Assembly: GCF_003254395.2 (NCBI RefSeq)
Contig: NC_037638.1
Span: 2,423,001 to 2,487,000, forward strand
Reading direction: 5' to 3'
DNA: 64,000 bases
From: Apis mellifera
Lineage: Eukaryota > Arthropoda > Insecta > Hymenoptera > Apidae
Shown in pieces: positions 61,616-64,000 of the stretch (its first letter is position 1; every line of letters begins with the position of its first letter). The position numbers were made by a program, and so were the translations under genes. Below the pieces are notes generated by a model. It ran no database searches. It saw only the letters and a program-made list of their open reading frames with translations, and was not told where the DNA came from.

Positions 61616-62664
61616 ATGGGTAAGTATAAAATGTACTTTTTTGTCTTTTATTGATTATTTTATATTTCAAATCCTTCAGAAGATTCTACAGAAGCTCAAA
61701 AGTGGCAACAACATTTATCTTTATTACGAGAACAGTATGTTAATTTATACAATACCAATATAGAACTTCAACGTGAATATGCTATTGTTACTGCAAATAA
61801 ACAGGATACTGGATTTATTAGTAGACTTTTGACAACTATTGCATCGTTATTCAATCAACATCGTTATAGGTTTATAATTACTTTATTATCTATTATTTTA
61901 TTATATATTATATCATAAATCATGATTTATAATATAAATTTGATCATTAATAAATATTTATTTTTTAGTGACATAACTATTAAATTGAGGGATCAGGAAA
62001 TACCAGCACATAAATTTATATTGTCTGCTAGAACAGATTTTTTTAGTGAATCAATATTAACCGAAGTAACTATTTTAGGTAAAACATGAAAAAATATATG
62101 AAGAAAAATTATGTATAAATATATATATATAAATATAATAAAAAATATTTATGTACTTTAGATTGGACTAATTTAGAGCCAAATGTTGGATTAATATTGT
62201 TGAAATGGATATATACAGGAAAGGTGTTACAAGAAAATTTAACATTAGATTTAATGAAAGCAGCATCTAATTTTCAATTATTAGATTTAGTTGATCAATG
62301 TGAAAGATATTTAATTGGAATTGTAGGACTCAAAGATTGTGTTCAATTATATGCAGCTGCTGAAGAATTAGGCGCTCAGAGATTAAAAGAACATTGTAGT
62401 TCTTTGATTTCGGCACATTGGGTAAGAAAAGTAGAAATAAATATTAAATTATATAATTTCAATTTCCTTTTAAATGCTAATTAAACAATATTCATTAAAA
62501 TTTCATGTTGTTAGGAAGATTTAACAGGAGAAGACTTTAAAGAAATGCCTGGCTCTTTGCTATATAAATTATTACAAACTAAAAGTAAATATCCTTTACA
62601 TGCTGCTGTTCGAATAATGAGGGAAGATGTCGTTTTTTTATATTTAGTAGAAAATAATTCAGGG
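61616..62664 (+). CDS. ANKFY1: Rabankyrin-5 (ANKFY1) homolog, 5' part only
   Basis: A Rab5 effector on early endosomes and macropinosomes; the full protein has a BTB domain, many ankyrin repeats and a FYVE finger. Only the N-terminal 238 codons lie here. Exons: 61616-61619 (four coding bases, ATGG), 61680-61869, 61969-62078, 62162-62421 and 62515-62664. A leading helix (EAQKWQQHLSLLREQYVNLY) is followed by the BTB domain at about 65-175 (SDITIKLRDQEIPAHKFIL, VGLILLKWIYTGKV, LLDLVDQCERYL). The last exon begins the ankyrin region (SKYPLHAAVRIMREDVVFLY) and ends at the donor GGG|GTAAGTT, phase 0. Later exons must lie beyond the right edge. Residue match to the family is strong. Confidence 0.9.
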
Positions 62665-63174
62665 GTAAGTTATATATTTTAAATTATATGTATATTTATT
62701 TATTTGTATATAATAGATTTTATTTGTAAATAGGTTATAATAGGTTATAAGATTTTGTAATAATAATTATATTTGATACATTTGATATATATGATAGTTT
62801 TTTATTCTATTATTTTCTTTCTATAAATAGTAAAATAAAAAATACATTTAAAAATAAATTAATTAAATACTTTTTTATAATAATTAAATACATTTCACAA
62901 ATATTAGTAATATCAATATCAATTTAATCTTATTCTAGTTCAATAACGATAACCAATGCAGAATTATTATGTTATCTATTTATTCAGATATTTTTTATTA
63001 TTAATTTACAATTTAATGATTGATGAGATTTAATATAGTATTATAGAACAAAAATTTATTTTTATTTATTTTATAATAATTTTTTTTTAATTTTTTTTTA
63101 TACTTTTTTCAAATTATTATGAATACATATTTAAAAAAATGTTCCTTATCACAATAAGTACTTAAAGAAAAATA
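62665..63174. other. AT-rich intron sequence, no exon seen
   Basis: Follows the last visible ANKFY1 donor. No open frame with splice sites continues ANKFY1 here. It probably includes the 3' UTR of the minus-strand Ly6 gene (several plus-strand TTTATT words near 63057-63075). Confidence 0.5.
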
Positions 63175-63887
63175 TCATAATAATGTTACAAATAGAAATA
63201 CTGTTATTAATATAAAAATATTATATATATTGATGGTTTCAATTGATTGTGATGAATTGCATAAATGATGACCACAAAAACAATATTCTGGTGGACCTGC
63301 TGGTGCTCCTCTATCTTCACCAATAAAACAACCTTGTTTGTAAGCTGATGTTACAATTTCTTCTTTGTTTTGCCACTTATTATCGCTATAAATTCGTACT
63401 GTACGTTTTTGAGGAGCACAGTCCCTTTCTACAGCTGTGACTAGAGATGCTAAAAGAAGATGATAAAAAAAAACAGATTAAATATATTTTTTTTTTTAAT
63501 TTATATATAACAAAAATTTACTTACTTTTAAATTTGGAATAAATTGTTCTTTTTCTACAAAGTGTAGATGAAGGACAATGTACTTGAAATCGAGAACTTC
63601 CATCAAATTGAGAACATAATAAATCAGTTTTTTCATGTCCAGGTTGTGATGCAAAACATTTAAAACATGTAATACCTTCTGTAGTTATTGGCATTATTAT
63701 TATACCTAAAAATATTAAATAATATAAAATTTAAATAATTACTCATGAAATAATAGAAACTTTTTTAATATTAAAATTTTAATTATATTATTAAAATTAA
63801 AATATTTTTAAAAATAAACATACATAGAAAAATTATAGCAATTAGCAAGATTCTGTTTGATTGTTTGATTGATATTTGGAAGGTCAT
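63175..63887 (-). CDS. Ly6/uPAR-type secreted, GPI-anchor candidate
   Basis: Exons on the minus strand: 63887-63824, 63705-63526 and 63449-63175, joining in frame to 172 residues. The N-terminal signal peptide (about 1-30) spans the first splice: basic SIKQSNR, then LLIAIIFLCIIIM. The mature part has ten cysteines in three-finger order: ITCFKC, LLC, HC, LC, DC, GC, YCFC and LCNSS, the last being the diagnostic Cys-Asn. A hydrophobic C-terminus (IFILITVFLFVTLL) ends at the stop, as in GPI-anchored proteins. Insect members regulate channels, receptors or septate junctions; which one this is I cannot say. ATGAAATGA just upstream is a two-codon uORF whose stop overlaps the start. The gene lies within what should be an ANKFY1 intron, on the opposite strand. 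Confidence 0.88.
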
Positions 63888-64000
63888 TTCATTTATAATT
63901 AAATAGAAATCACACAATTAGGATAGCTGATATTTACATCTATTTTGACATAATTTTCATTTACATTTCTTTATATTAAAGTTCAATTCATCATCATCAT
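63888..64000. other. Upstream region of the Ly6 gene, to window end
   Basis: AT-rich, probably the Ly6 leader or promoter within the ANKFY1 intron. No other feature is seen. Confidence 0.4.

Overview
The window looks like nuclear DNA of a hymenopteran insect, most probably a honeybee (Apis). The grounds are a very AT-rich background, islands of CpG-rich and GA/CT-rich sequence, small GT-AG introns, almost no recognisable transposon ORFs, and a gene set whose proteins read as insect orthologs. It includes a HELLS/LSH-type remodeler, which as far as I know flies lack and bees with DNA methylation keep. Species is inferred, not proven.

Layout. (1) 1-26,900 has no protein gene I can support. It alternates CpG-rich, purine/pyrimidine-rich islands with at least nine unrelated tandem-repeat arrays; the first is a 73-bp unit repeated about 18 times without one indel. 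Near its right edge, between AT-rich flanks, lies a compact richer block with two complete type III-order hammerhead ribozymes in direct orientation, 706 nt apart from cleavage site to cleavage site. Each has a 9-10 bp loop I-loop II pairing, and the two copies covary. This is the most striking signal in the window. (2) 26,900-29,500: CWC22/nucampholin (+), a splicing factor whose coding region has no intron. (3) About 30,200-34,700: a Ski/Sno-type SMAD corepressor (+) with a long CpG-rich leader, then over 5 kb of AT-rich non-coding DNA. (4) 39,879-42,229: Dlish, a three-SH3 protein of the Fat-Dachs pathway (+), convergent with a RING-finger gene (-, 42,432-45,137). (5) A small two-exon gene of unknown function (-, 45,553-47,955), then SH3BP5/parcas (-, 48,100-51,868) with an apparent one-base frameshift in an A-run. 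(6) HELLS (+, 53,044-56,412), divergent from SH3BP5 and convergent with SANBR/KIAA1841 (-, 56,786-60,349). (7) The 5' end of rabankyrin-5/ANKFY1 (+, from 61,616), running off the right edge, with a Ly6-type GPI-anchor candidate (-, 63,175-63,887) apparently nested in one of its introns.

The genes do not form one pathway. They are ordinary single-copy loci arranged as divergent and convergent pairs: RNA splicing, TGF-beta/SMAD repression, Fat/Hippo signalling, Rab11 and Rab5 membrane traffic, and chromatin. All exon joins were made by eye from GT/AG sites and reading-frame continuity. Domain calls rest on recognised motifs, with no database search.
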